A stretch of DNA of 64,000 nucleotides from CAVSJJ01 sp963771015 (GTDB lineage: Bacteria; Actinomycetota; Actinomycetes; Actinomycetales; Dermatophilaceae), in contig CAVYRN010000005.1 in assembly GCA_963771015.1 (NCBI GenBank), forward strand, positions 806,001 through 870,000, given 5' to 3'. Positions 16,802 through 25,269 of the stretch are shown here, piece after piece (the stretch's first letter is position 1; each line of letters opens with the position of its first letter). The notes beneath the pieces are model-generated. The model was not told the DNA's origin, made no database searches, and worked only from the letters and a program-made list of their open reading frames with translations. A program made the translations under genes and the position numbers.

Positions 16802-19216
16802 TCACCGGACGGTGAGCGCCACGGCGATCGGACCGAACGAGGCCACGACGACGAGCCAGTCGGCCCACCGCCACGGGGCGGCGGCATACCAGGTCCGCCG
16901 GTCGGCCGTCGCGAACCCGCGGGCGTCCATCGCGACCGCGAGCTCGGCGGCCGAGGTGAGGGAGCGGACGAGCAGGCCGATGGTGAGTGCCGAGAGGTGG
17001 GCCAGCACCGTCCTCGGTGAGCGACGGTCGACGGCGAGCCCGCGGATCCGCCGGGCCCGCCCGATCTCGGACCAGATGGCGCCGAAGGTGTGGACCCGTT
17101 GGAGGGCCGCGGCGACCGCCACGACCGGACGTGAGGGCAGCCGCAGCCGCTGGCCCAGGTGGTCGCCGAGCTCGTCGGGGTCCACGAGCGGGATGAGCGC
17201 CGCCGACGGCAGGACGATGATGACCACCCGCAGGGCGACCGTGGCCGCCGTGGCGACGTCGTGTCCGGCGAGCAACCACGTCGACCAGCCGACCGAGAGC
17301 GCGCCGAGCAGGCCGGGGCTGATCCGCAGGGCGAGGCGGCGCAGCCGGCCGCGGGGGCCCGGGCCGTGGCCGGGGGCGAGGAGGGCGAGGGCGACGAGGG
17401 CCGCCTGGACCGCGATGACGGCCAGCGACGTCGTCCACCGCGGCGAGACGACCCCGGCGGGGACCGCGAGCAGGGCTCCGCCGATGAGCGCCAGGGGACC
17501 GGCCCGGGAGGCCAGCGGGCGGCGGCGCTCGGGTTCGGGAGGCAGCGGTGGCGGCGCGGCGAGGTCGAGCCGTCGGTCGGCGGCGGCGATCGTGGCCGGG
17601 TCGTGGGTGGCGACGATGCTCGTCCCGCCGCCGCGGCGGTGGGCATCGATGATGCCCATGACGGCTGCCCAGGTATGCCGGTCCTGCCCGACCGTGGGCT
17701 CGTCGGCGAGGAGCAGGTCCGGTCCGTGCAGGACCGCCGCGGCGAGGGCGAGCCGGCGCTGCTCCCCCCCGGAGAGCTCACGGGGGTCGGCGCGCTCGAG
17801 GTGGCCGAGGCCCAGGGCGCCCAGCAGCTCGTGGGCCCGCGCGGTCGCCTCGGCCTCGTCCCGGTGCAGGGCCCGCGTCGTCACGAGCATCTCGTCGAGA
17901 ACCGAGTGGGTGGCGACCGTCGAGCTCGACCACTGGGGTACCCACGCCATCACGGCCGCCAGCTCAGGCGACGACAGCTCGCCCACCGGGACCTCCGGCC
18001 CGTCCGGCCCACCCGTCCCGCCCGTCGGGTCTATCCCGGCAATGGCGTGCCTACGTGACCTCTTCACCCTGACGGGGCTGACGGTGACGGTGCCGGTCGT
18101 CGGGGTGAGGAAGCCGGCGAGGGTGAGCAGCAGGGTCGACTTCCCCGACCCGCTGGGGCCGACGACGGCCGTGCTCGTCCCGGGCTCCGGCGTGAGCGGC
18201 CGGTCGGTGTCGAGCGCGCGACTCGTCCGGGTCGCCCCGTCGAGGAGCCGGACGCTCCGGTCGACGCGCAGGACCGAGGCGCGCACCACTCGCCCGACGT
18301 ATGCCGTTCCCGCGCCGCCCGTACCCCCGGGCGCCACCAGCGAGGCCGGGATCGAGGTCGGCTCGGGCGGCGGCGCGCCCGGGACCCAGATGCCCATGTC
18401 GACGAGGGCCCCTCGCTCCCGGGCGAGCACGTCGGCCACCGCCCCGTCGGCGACGATCCGTCCGTCGGCGTCGAGGACGACCAGCCGGTCGACGAGGTCG
18501 ACCCACGGACCGAGGACATGCTCGACGACCACGGTCGTGAGCCGTGCCGAGGACAGCACGGCGGCGATGGAGCGCCGGACGGCCGCCGCGCTGTCCGGGT
18601 CGAGCATGGCGGTCGGCTCGTCGAGGAGCAGCACGCTGGGCTCGAGCGCGAGGGCGCCGGCCAGGGCGAGCCGCTGGGTCTCACCACCGGACAGCGCGCC
18701 GGTCGGAGTGTCCTGAGGCATCTGCAGCCGGACCGCCGCCAGCGAGGAGGCGACCGTCGCCGGCATCACCGCCGGCGGCATACCGACGTTCTCCATCCCG
18801 AATGCGACGTCCCGGCCGAGGGTTGCCGCAACGACCCCGGCGCCCGGCTCCTGGAGGACCATGCCGACCTCGCCCGGACGCGCACCGGGCTTGTCCCCGT
18901 CGACGGTGACCGAGCCGGAGAGGTCACCGGCGTCGGCGGTCTCGAGCAGCCCGGCCAGCGCTCGGAGCAGGGTCGACTTCCCCGATCCGCTCGGACCGGC
19001 GAGCAGCACCCGCTGCCCGGCCGGGATGGTGAGGTCGAGGTTCTGCAGGACCGGGTCCTTGCGCCCGTATGGGCGCCAGGTCAGGCCCCGGACGACGATC
19101 TCCCCGCCCCGGAGAGGCCGAGGGGCGGCGCGGTCCGCGGTGCCGAGGTGGGCCGACCGGTCAGACAGAGCGGGTCTCCCGTAGCTCCTGCCCGCGGGGG
19201 AAGGCGCCCAGGGCAC
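16802..19216 (-). CDS. ECF transporter: two EcfA ATPases fused to EcfT
   Basis: One polypeptide of about 804 residues carrying the whole energising module. ATPase 1: Walker A GPSGSGKST (about 75), LSGGETQR, Walker B VLLLDEPTAMLD. ATPase 2: GPSGSGKST, LSGGEQRR, LLLADEPTVGQD. From about residue 520 come five or so membrane spans with the EcfT-type C-terminus (MDARGFATADRRTWY). It follows the YkoE-like S subunit, matching ykoEDC for thiamine or its pyrimidine, with D and C fused. No ATG lies near: GTG 19216 (56-nt overlap with the S gene) or a CTG at 19168 with GGGAG 7 nt upstream are the candidates. Confidence 0.85.
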   Translation of the reverse strand: MPWAPSPAGRSYGRPALSDRSAHLGTADRAAPRPLRGGEIVVRGLTWRPYGRKDPVLQNLDLTIPAGQRVLLAGPSGSGKSTLLRALAGLLETADAGDLSGSVTVDGDKPGARPGEVGMVLQEPGAGVVAATLGRDVAFGMENVGMPPAVMPATVASSLAAVRLQMPQDTPTGALSGGETQRLALAGALALEPSVLLLDEPTAMLDPDSAAAVRRSIAAVLSSARLTTVVVEHVLGPWVDLVDRLVVLDADGRIVADGAVADVLARERGALVDMGIWVPGAPPPEPTSIPASLVAPGGTGGAGTAYVGRVVRASVLRVDRSVRLLDGATRTSRALDTDRPLTPEPGTSTAVVGPSGSGKSTLLLTLAGFLTPTTGTVTVSPVRVKRSRRHAIAGIDPTGGTGGPDGPEVPVGELSSPELAAVMAWVPQWSSSTVATHSVLDEMLVTTRALHRDEAEATARAHELLGALGLGHLERADPRELSGGEQRRLALAAAVLHGPDLLLADEPTVGQDRHTWAAVMGIIDAHRRGGGTSIVATHDPATIAAADRRLDLAAPPPLPPEPERRRPLASRAGPLALIGGALLAVPAGVVSPRWTTSLAVIAVQAALVALALLAPGHGPGPRGRLRRLALRISPGLLGALSVGWSTWLLAGHDVATAATVALRVVIIVLPSAALIPLVDPDELGDHLGQRLRLPSRPVVAVAAALQRVHTFGAIWSEIGRARRIRGLAVDRRSPRTVLAHLSALTIGLLVRSLTSAAELAVAMDARGFATADRRTWYAAAPWRWADWLVVVASFGPIAVALTVR

Positions 19217-19865
19217 CGGCCTTCGCGAGCGCCGTCGTGAGCAGCCAGCCCACGACCCCGGCGACGACGAGACCCGACAGGGCCATGGTCCCGAGGTAGA
19301 CGAGCTTGTCACCCGTGGTCCAGGCGGCGTACCAGCCGCCGCCGTCGGTCATCTGCGACAGCCCCGGCACCTGGGTCATCCAGGTCGGCACCGAGAAGGT
19401 CTCGAACAACCACTCCAACGGGGCGGCCAGGGCTCCGGCCAGGCCGGCCGCGGCGACGCCGAAGACGGAGTAGCCGAGCAGGGCGAACGCGAGCTCGGCC
19501 CCGAGCCCCTGGAGGATCCCGGAGAGGAGCACCGACGCGCCCCACTCGGTCCCGGGGACCATCGATACGAGGGCCGCGACGACCTCGGCGAACAAGGCCG
19601 CTCCCGGGCGACGGACGACGAGCGCGCCGACGACCCCGGCCATGAACCAGGGGCCGACGAAGAGCCCCATCGCCGGCGCGTAGGTGATCTTCAGGGCGGT
19701 GATCGGCCCGTTGTAGAAGATCCCCCAACCCCAGAAGGCGATGCCGAAGGCCGCGCCGAGGAACGCGACGGTCAGCAGGTCGACGGTTCGCCAGCGCCCG
19801 AGCGGCGCGGTGGCGCGGATGCTGCGCCGGGACAACCCCGACGTGATGGTTGGCGTTGTGGCCAT
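19161..19865 (-). CDS. ykoE: ECF transporter S component, YkoE-like
   Basis: 234-residue membrane protein with about six hydrophobic segments, resembling the YkoE thiamine/hydroxymethylpyrimidine S component (LLTVAFLGAAFGIAFWGWGI; GPITALKITYAPAMGLFVGP; ILQGLGAELAFALLGY). Substrate assignment is supported by the TPP riboswitch directly upstream. ATG 19865 has GGGAGAGAAG upstream. First gene of a two-gene operon with the fused EcfA-EcfA-EcfT. Confidence 0.9.
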   Translation of the reverse strand: MATTPTITSGLSRRSIRATAPLGRWRTVDLLTVAFLGAAFGIAFWGWGIFYNGPITALKITYAPAMGLFVGPWFMAGVVGALVVRRPGAALFAEVVAALVSMVPGTEWGASVLLSGILQGLGAELAFALLGYSVFGVAAAGLAGALAAPLEWLFETFSVPTWMTQVPGLSQMTDGGGWYAAWTTGDKLVYLGTMALSGLVVAGVVGWLLTTALAKAGALGAFPRGQELRETRSV

Positions 19866-19904
19866 GACTTCTCTCCCGTGGTCTCCGATGGATACCTCGG
19901 GGAA

Positions 19905-19941
19905 GTGAGCAGACGCATACGGGCGTATGCCGCTGACTCAC
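19905..19941 (-). terminator. Hairpin after the TPP aptamer (probable expression platform)
   Basis: Nested stem: GTGAG/CTCAC outside, CAG/CTG next, and perfect GCATACG-GG-CGTATGC inside (19915-19921 and 19924-19930). It starts next to the aptamer 3' end and ends 40 nt before the gene. No U-tract follows, so it could act by Rho-type termination or by masking. Confidence 0.6.
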
Positions 19942-20035
19942 CTGAGATCCCGACTTCCTTCGCCGGTGCTAACCGGATCAGGTTCGAGGGTCTGCGGGTG
20001 AACCGCACTCTCAGCGCCGAAGCGCTCCCCTGTCG
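19942..20035 (-). ncRNA. TPP riboswitch (THI element)
   Basis: On the minus strand the element shows the conserved TPP aptamer blocks in order: AGGGGAGC, GCTGAGAGTGCGG, GACCCTCGAACCTGATC, CGGTTAGCACCGGCGAAGG. These match CUGAGA and the pyrophosphate-helix consensus. It precedes the YkoE-like transporter, so high TPP should lower transporter expression. Confidence 0.95.
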
Positions 20036-20151
20036 TTGCCCTTCCAGGGTAGCGCAGCCTCCGATGTGGGAAGGTGGTCCTCAGGGCCGGGGCGAGGGCC
20101 GAGGAGGCCGCGCCCCGCAGGAGACGACGCGTGACTGACGCAGGAGCGAGC

Positions 20152-20430
20152 ATGGGCAAGCTGACCTGGAAGATCCTCGGCACCGGGGCCGCGGTCGTCG
20201 CCGCCGCCGTGGCCACCAGGCTCGTCGACATCGTCTGGGAACGGGCCGGGCAGGACACCTCACTCGACCCCAAGGACCCCGAGGCGCCGCTGCTCAAGGC
20301 GCTCGGGTATGCCGCCGTGAGCGGTCTTGCCGTCGGCGCAGCCCGGACTCTGGCGACCCGCAAGGCGGCTGCCTACTACGCCGAGTCCTCCGGTCATCTC
20401 CCGGCCGAGCTGCGCGACCCGGACGCCTGA
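20152..20430 (+). CDS. DUF4235-like small membrane protein
   Basis: 92 residues with hydrophobic segments at about 8-24 and 48-66 and charged ends, resembling the actinobacterial DUF4235 family of unknown function. ATG 20152 has AGGAG 5 nt upstream; an in-frame GTG at 20131 also has AGGAG upstream and would add seven residues. Convergent with the next gene, 19 nt apart. Confidence 0.75.
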   Translation: MGKLTWKILGTGAAVVAAAVATRLVDIVWERAGQDTSLDPKDPEAPLLKALGYAAVSGLAVGAARTLATRKAAAYYAESSGHLPAELRDPDA

Positions 20431-20449
20431 GCCGGGTGGCGTCGCTCGC

Positions 20450-21334
20450 TCAGGTATGCCGCTGCCCCGGCTCACCCGGACCGACCGGGCGCGGCTGGCC
20501 GGGCAGGCCCCGACCGAGACCGGGACGGCGGAAGCGACCGAGCTCAGGGTTGTCGGGTGCGGTCGTCGTCGACGCGTCGGGTGAGCTCGGGTGGGGTGCG
20601 AGACGCCGGTCATGCGCGACGGAGATGTGCGCGGTCGCGTCGCCGGGGTGATCGGTGGTCACGTCGGTGACCTCTCGGGTAGCGGTGATGGACACCTTGG
20701 TGTGCGGCGGCAGACCGCAGGCGTCGCCGCCGCGGGGTCCCTCGATCTGAGTCGTCTCCGTCATCCGGAACGCCTGGCCCGAGGCGAAGTTCCACGCTCC
20801 CCGCGCGATCTCGCCGTTGCAGTCGGGCTGTCCCTCGACGATGGAGGCGATGCCGGCGAGAACGCCGGTGATGGCGTCGCCGACGGCCTTGGTCAGGGCG
20901 CCGTCGATGGCCCCGGTGAACGCGTCGACCGTGCCCTGGAGAGCGGGTCCGAGCGGGCCGGCCGTCACGTAGCCGAGCGCCTGGGCGGCCAGCGCGGCGT
21001 AGTCGGGCTGCACCCCCGCGGAGACCCGAGCGCTCAGCTGGTCGACGGCCGCCTGCTGCTCCGGCGCGTCGATCGAGCTCATGTTCACGATGACCCAGAG
21101 CAGGGCGACCCAGTCGGTGTCGCGGCAGGTCACCTCGTCGGCGAGCCCGTGGATGACCGCGCCGTCCCAGAGGACGGCCGAGCCGTCGTCGGTGCGCAGC
21201 GGCGCCGTGCGGGCCGGAAGCGCAACATCGTCGACCCACCAGAACCAGGTGACCCAGTCGTTGTCGCTGTGGTCGCTGTCGCTGCGGTGGTTGAGGATCG
21301 TGACCTCGTCGAGCGAGAACCGGCAGGTACCCAT
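20450..21334 (-). CDS. Uncharacterised protein with NHRSDSDHSDNDW motif
   Basis: 294 residues, not recognised. The N-terminal block reads FSLDEVTILNHRSDSDHSDNDW, given in parts as FSLDEVTILN and HRSDSDHSDNDW, followed by aromatic VTWFWWVDD. The middle is Ala-rich and helical. A Cys pair occurs in GQPDCNGE and GGDACGLPP. The C-terminal 45 residues are Pro/Gly/Ser-rich. No signal peptide. Start 21334 lacks a ribosome site but has TAGCCT 5 nt upstream. Reading frame is open farther upstream, but that part is antisense to hutI. Acidic Asp/Ser/His pattern could bind metal; this is a guess. Confidence 0.6.
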   Translation of the reverse strand: MGTCRFSLDEVTILNHRSDSDHSDNDWVTWFWWVDDVALPARTAPLRTDDGSAVLWDGAVIHGLADEVTCRDTDWVALLWVIVNMSSIDAPEQQAAVDQLSARVSAGVQPDYAALAAQALGYVTAGPLGPALQGTVDAFTGAIDGALTKAVGDAITGVLAGIASIVEGQPDCNGEIARGAWNFASGQAFRMTETTQIEGPRGGDACGLPPHTKVSITATREVTDVTTDHPGDATAHISVAHDRRLAPHPSSPDASTTTAPDNPELGRFRRPGLGRGLPGQPRPVGPGEPGQRHT

Positions 21335-21384
21335 GCGGCAGGCTACGTCCCCGGCCCGGCGGAACGGCCGGCGATCGGGCGACC

Positions 21385-21412
21385 GCTTTCCGCCACCGTT
21401 GTGGCGGAAAGC
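21385..21412. terminator. Hairpin downstream of hutI
   Basis: Perfect 12-bp stem GCTTTCCGCCAC / GTGGCGGAAAGC with loop CGTT, directly after the hutI stop. No U-tract. Probably ends the amidohydrolase-hutF-hutI transcript. Confidence 0.7.
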
Positions 21413-21414
21413 TG

Positions 21415-22620
21415 CTATCGCCCGTCGCCGACGACGAGACTGCGCGCGACCGGGACGCCCGGGCGGTAGGCGAGGTGCAGGTGCGACGGGGCGTCGAGGA
21501 CGGCGAAGTGCGCCCGGGAACCGACCGCGACCCGGCCGATGTCGTCCCGCCTCAGGGACCGCGCCGACCCGGCCGTCGCGGCATACACCGCCTCCGCGGG
21601 GGTCATCCGCATCTCCCGCACGGCGAGGGCGATGACGAACGGCATCGACGTCGTGTTGGCCGTGCCGGGGTTGCAGTCGGTCGCGAGGGCGACGCGCACT
21701 CCGGCGTCGAGGAGCCGGCGGGCGTCGGGGTAGGGGGACCGCGTGGAGAACTCGACGGCGGGCAGCAGGGTGGCGACGGTCGTGCCCGCGGCACCGGCGA
21801 GCGCGTCGACATCGGCGTCCGAGAGGTAGGTGCAGTGGTCCACACTCGCGGCCCCCATGTCGACGGCCAGCCGAACCCCGGGGCCGTGGTCGAGCTGGTT
21901 GCCGTGTACCCGGAGCTCGAGGCCGGCCTCGCGCCCGGCGGCGAGGACGGCCCGCGCCTCGTCCTCGGCGAAGGCGTGCGCCGACGCCGGCTCGCAGAAC
22001 ACGTCGATCCAGCGGGCATGCGGTGCGCAGGTGGCCAGCATCGGCCCGCTGACCAGTTCGACGTATGCCGCGCGGTCGCCGGCGAATGCCGCGGGGACGA
22101 CGTGGGCGCCGAGGAAGGTCGTCTCGTCGGTGACCTCGCGGGCGAGCCGAAGGAGCCGGGACTCGTCGTCGACGGTGAGACCGTAGCCGCTCTTGATCTC
22201 GACGGTCGTCGTGCCCTGGGCCCGCAGCTCGGCGACCCGAAGGGCGAGCAGCTCCCGCAGCTCGTCGTCCGTGGCGGCACGCGTTGCGGCGACGGTCACC
22301 CCGATGCCGCCCCCGTCGTAGCGCTCCCCCGTCATCCGTGCGGCGAACTCGGCGGCCCGGTCCCCGGCGAACACGAGATGGGAGTGGCTGTCGACGAAAC
22401 CGGGGAGCAGCGCCCGGCCTGCCAGGTCGAGCCGGTCGTCGGCCAGGGGTGCGTCGGCCGCGGCCCCCACCCAGACGACCCGGCCGGCCTCGACGACGAG
22501 GGCCGCGTCGTGGCGGAGGCCGAGAACGTCGTCGCCGTCGGGGACACAGGTCGCGAGCTCGCCGATCCCGGTGATGAGCGTGGCGGGCGCGGTCTGCGCC
22601 GAGGGCCAGGTCTCGGTCAT
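21415..22620 (-). CDS. hutI: Imidazolonepropionase
   Basis: Third step of histidine degradation: 4-imidazolone-5-propanoate to N-formimino-L-glutamate. 401-residue amidohydrolase with metal-binding HSH (GFVDSHSHLVFAGDR, about 75), EIKSGYGL, FLGAHVVP, VHGNQLDHGPG and ATDCNPGTANTTSM, all hallmarks of HutI. Its ATG overlaps the hutF stop (ATGA at 22617-22620). Third gene of amidohydrolase-hutF-hutI. Confidence 0.97.
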   Translation of the reverse strand: MTETWPSAQTAPATLITGIGELATCVPDGDDVLGLRHDAALVVEAGRVVWVGAAADAPLADDRLDLAGRALLPGFVDSHSHLVFAGDRAAEFAARMTGERYDGGGIGVTVAATRAATDDELRELLALRVAELRAQGTTTVEIKSGYGLTVDDESRLLRLAREVTDETTFLGAHVVPAAFAGDRAAYVELVSGPMLATCAPHARWIDVFCEPASAHAFAEDEARAVLAAGREAGLELRVHGNQLDHGPGVRLAVDMGAASVDHCTYLSDADVDALAGAAGTTVATLLPAVEFSTRSPYPDARRLLDAGVRVALATDCNPGTANTTSMPFVIALAVREMRMTPAEAVYAATAGSARSLRRDDIGRVAVGSRAHFAVLDAPSHLHLAYRPGVPVARSLVVGDGR

Positions 22621-23942
22621 CGAGGCTCCCTGAGGTGGCGCAGCGCGTCGCCCAACAGGCGGTCCACCGGCCCGAGCCGGTGGTGGCCGCCGGTGACGAC
22701 CCGCTCGCCGCCGATGACGACGTCGGTGACATCGGGCGCCCCGGCCGCGAAGACGACCTGGTCCGGGCGAGCGCCCGCAGTGCGGACGCTGTCGAGCCGG
22801 ACCGCGACGAAGTCCGCGAGAGCGCCGGGTTCGAGGTGGCCGCCGTGCTCCCAGCCCAGGGCGCGGTAGCCGTTGACCGCGCCCATGGCCCCGAGGTCCC
22901 GCAGCGCGAACCGGCCGCGCTCGTTCGTCACCAGCCGCTCGTGCTCCTCGACGGCTCGGACCTCGACGAAGGGGTCGATGACGACATGCTGGTCCGACCC
23001 GATGGCCAGCGGCACGCCCCGGTCGTGCAGGGCCCGGGCGGGACCGATCCCGTCCGCGAGGTCGCGCTCGGTGGTCGGGCAGAAGCAGGCGGTCGCGCCG
23101 GACCGGGCCATCGTGTCGAGGTCGGTGTCCAGGAGGTGGGTCGAGTGGACGGTCGTCACCGTCGGCCCGAGCACCCCGGTGTCGGCGAGCAGCTCGGTCG
23201 GGGTGAGGCCGTAGAACGCCTGTGTCGCGACGTTCTCCGCCAGCTGCTCGGAGACGTGGACGTGGACCGGGCGAACGCCCACGTGCTTGGCGAAGGCCGC
23301 GAGGTCGTCGCGGGGCACCGCCCGGACGGAGTGCGCGGCGGCCCCGACCCGGAGCATCGGCCCGTCGTCGAGATCGTCCACGCGATCGGCCCAGGCATCG
23401 ACGGAACCGTCACCGAAGCGTCGCTGCGCGTCCCCCAGGGGGATGTGGCCCTCCCCGGTCAGGCCGCCGCTGAGATAGAGCGTGTCGAGCAGGGTCAGCC
23501 GCATGCCGGCCTCGTGGGCCGCCTCGACGAGCGCGCGGCCCATGGCGTTCGGGTCGGCGTAGGGCCGCCCGTCCGGCCGGTGGTGCAGGTAGTGGAACTC
23601 CCCGACGGCGGTGTAGCCGGCCAGGACCATCTCGGCGAAGACGGCACGTGCGAGCTCGAGGTAGGAGTCGGGGTCGAGCCGCTCGGTCACGGCATACATG
23701 TGCTCTCGCCAGCTCCAGAAGTCGCCGCCGTCGCCATGGGTCCGGCCCCGCAGTGCCCGGTGGAAGACGTGGCTGTGGGCGTTGGCGAAGCCGGGCAGGA
23801 CGATGCCGGTGAGCATCTCGTCGCCGGCCTGGGGCTTGGCGCGGGTCTCCACCCCGGTGACCCGGTCACCCTCGACGGTGACCCGCGCCGCGGTCGCGAC
23901 CGCGCCGGGCAGCTGGGCGTGCTCGCACCAGTAGGTCGTCAT
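22617..23942 (-). CDS. hutF: Formimidoylglutamate deiminase
   Basis: Converts N-formimino-L-glutamate to N-formyl-L-glutamate and ammonia. 441 residues: LPGFANAHSHVFHRALRGR (metal HxH), YTAVGEFHYLHHRP, HVHVSEQ, VHSTHL, FCPTTERDLADGIGP and IGSDQHVVIDPF, the HutF pattern. ATG 23942 overlaps the upstream gene stop by ATGA. Its presence means the pathway here goes through formylglutamate, so a deformylase is needed. Confidence 0.95.
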   Translation of the reverse strand: MTTYWCEHAQLPGAVATAARVTVEGDRVTGVETRAKPQAGDEMLTGIVLPGFANAHSHVFHRALRGRTHGDGGDFWSWREHMYAVTERLDPDSYLELARAVFAEMVLAGYTAVGEFHYLHHRPDGRPYADPNAMGRALVEAAHEAGMRLTLLDTLYLSGGLTGEGHIPLGDAQRRFGDGSVDAWADRVDDLDDGPMLRVGAAAHSVRAVPRDDLAAFAKHVGVRPVHVHVSEQLAENVATQAFYGLTPTELLADTGVLGPTVTTVHSTHLLDTDLDTMARSGATACFCPTTERDLADGIGPARALHDRGVPLAIGSDQHVVIDPFVEVRAVEEHERLVTNERGRFALRDLGAMGAVNGYRALGWEHGGHLEPGALADFVAVRLDSVRTAGARPDQVVFAAGAPDVTDVVIGGERVVTGGHHRLGPVDRLLGDALRHLREPR

Positions 23943-25180
23943 GAGCGCGGCCCCGCCAGGTCGGCCACGACGGCGGCGAGGGCCTCGACCCCGGCGACGC
24001 AGTCGGCCTCGTCGGCCCATTCGGCCGGGGAGTGGGACACCCCCGTCGGGTTGCGGACGAAGAGCATGGCGACGGGTACGCCGGCGTTGGCGAGGATGCC
24101 CGCGTCGTGTCCGGCACCCGTGCCCAGGACGGGTATGCCGCCGAGCAGCGTCGCGAACCGGCGGACCAGTGCGGTGTCGAACGGCGTCCGCGGGGTCCAG
24201 GACTCCTCGGTGACCGTTGCCGCGAACTCCCCGCCGACGCCGGCCACCTCGGCGACGACGGCGCGGACGGCGGCCTCCGCCGGGCCGCGGGCGTCGAGCC
24301 AGACGGCCGTGGCGCTGGGGATGGCGTTCACGCCCCCGGGGGTGACCGCGACCTTGCCGACCGTGGCGACGCAGCCGTGCCGCTCCGCTGCTCGCCGGGC
24401 CGCCATGGTGACCGCGGCCGCGCCGAGCATCGCGTCGTGACGGTCCTCGAGCCGTGTCGTCCCGGCATGGTTGGCCTCGCCGGGGATGTCGATGCGCCAG
24501 CGACCGTGCGGCCAGATGTCGCTGCCGACGGCGACCGCGTGGTCGCCCTCGATGTCGACGAGAGCCCGGCCCTGTTCGATGTGCAGCTCGACATAGGCGC
24601 CGATCCGGCGGAGGTTCTCCTCGTCAGGGCCGATGCCGTCGGGGTCGTGACCGACCCGTCGCATCGCCTCGGCCATCGTCACGCCGTCGGCGTCGGTGAG
24701 GGCGCGGGCGCGCTCGGGGGTGAGGACCCCGGTGATGACCCGGGAGCCCGCGCAGGCGATGCCGAACCGGGCCCCCTCCTCGTCGACGAAGTTCACGACG
24801 CCGATGGGTCGCTCCGGCTCGAAACCGGAACGCCGCAGGACGTCGACCGCGGCGAGGGCGCTGACGACACCCAGCGGCCCGTCGTAGGCGCCGCCGTCGG
24901 GGACGGAGTCCAGGTGCGAGCCGATGACGACACCGGGGTCACCGCCGTCGACGGCGGCGTCAGGGTCGCCCCACCACGCCCACTGGTTGCCCATCCGGTC
25001 GACGGTGAGGGTCAGGTCCCGCGCGGCGCACTCGCCGGTGAACCAGTCACGCAGGACCTGGTCCTCCTCGGTCCAGGCGAACCGTCGATAGCCGCCGCTC
25101 GCCGGGTCGCGGCCGATCGGCGAGAGGGCCGACCACATCGTCCGGAACGACGCACGGGTGTCGGGGCTCGCTGTGGGCAC
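23939..25180 (-). CDS. M20-family amidohydrolase, likely N-formylglutamate hydrolase role
   Basis: 413 residues from GTG 25180. Peptidase M20 hydantoinase/carbamoylase/allantoate-amidohydrolase type: GSHLDSVPDGGAYDGPLGV (metal His and Asp), FVDEEGARFG, YVELHIEQG, GEANHAGTTRLEDRHD, GAGHDAGILA. It leads amidohydrolase-hutF-hutI, with ATGA coupling to hutF. HutF makes N-formylglutamate and no classical HutG is present, so hydrolysis of that product is the likely role (inference; annotated allantoate amidohydrolases occupy this place in other actinobacteria). GTG 25180 is preferred because a block shared with hutH abuts it; ATG 25198 is the alternative. Confidence 0.85.
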   Translation of the reverse strand: MPTASPDTRASFRTMWSALSPIGRDPASGGYRRFAWTEEDQVLRDWFTGECAARDLTLTVDRMGNQWAWWGDPDAAVDGGDPGVVIGSHLDSVPDGGAYDGPLGVVSALAAVDVLRRSGFEPERPIGVVNFVDEEGARFGIACAGSRVITGVLTPERARALTDADGVTMAEAMRRVGHDPDGIGPDEENLRRIGAYVELHIEQGRALVDIEGDHAVAVGSDIWPHGRWRIDIPGEANHAGTTRLEDRHDAMLGAAAVTMAARRAAERHGCVATVGKVAVTPGGVNAIPSATAVWLDARGPAEAAVRAVVAEVAGVGGEFAATVTEESWTPRTPFDTALVRRFATLLGGIPVLGTGAGHDAGILANAGVPVAMLFVRNPTGVSHSPAEWADEADCVAGVEALAAVVADLAGPRS

Positions 25181-25186
25181 CCCACC

Positions 25187-25196
25187 ATTGGACCGC
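25187..25196 (-). promoter_or_regulatory. Start-proximal block shared with hutH
   Basis: GCGGTCCAAT (minus strand) lies 6 nt before GTG 25180; the same ten bases lie 7 nt before the hutH ATG. TCCAAT could be a weak -10 for a leaderless transcript. Confidence 0.5.
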
Positions 25197-25235
25197 ATCC
25201 CGGCCCGCCTGGCAGCAGCGGGGACCCTCACGACC

Positions 25236-25251
25236 GTCTTGGATCCGAGAC
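25236..25251. promoter_or_regulatory. Putative hut operator (amidohydrolase-hutF-hutI)
   Basis: GTCTTGGATCCGAGAC, a 16-bp palindrome with one mismatched pair. A second copy, GTCTCGGATCCCAGAC, precedes hutH at the same 49-nt distance from the shared start-proximal block. The core resembles the TCTG..AT..CAGA motif that I recall for the IclR-type HutR of corynebacteria. Confidence 0.7.
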
Positions 25252-25269
25252 ATCCGCCCGTTCCCCTAA

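Noticed and set aside
21335..22732. Upstream extension of the uncharacterised gene at 20450 to a 760-codon frame
   Set aside because: The extra part is antisense-shifted against hutI and is Arg/Gly-rich; only the part after ATG 21334 looks like protein.
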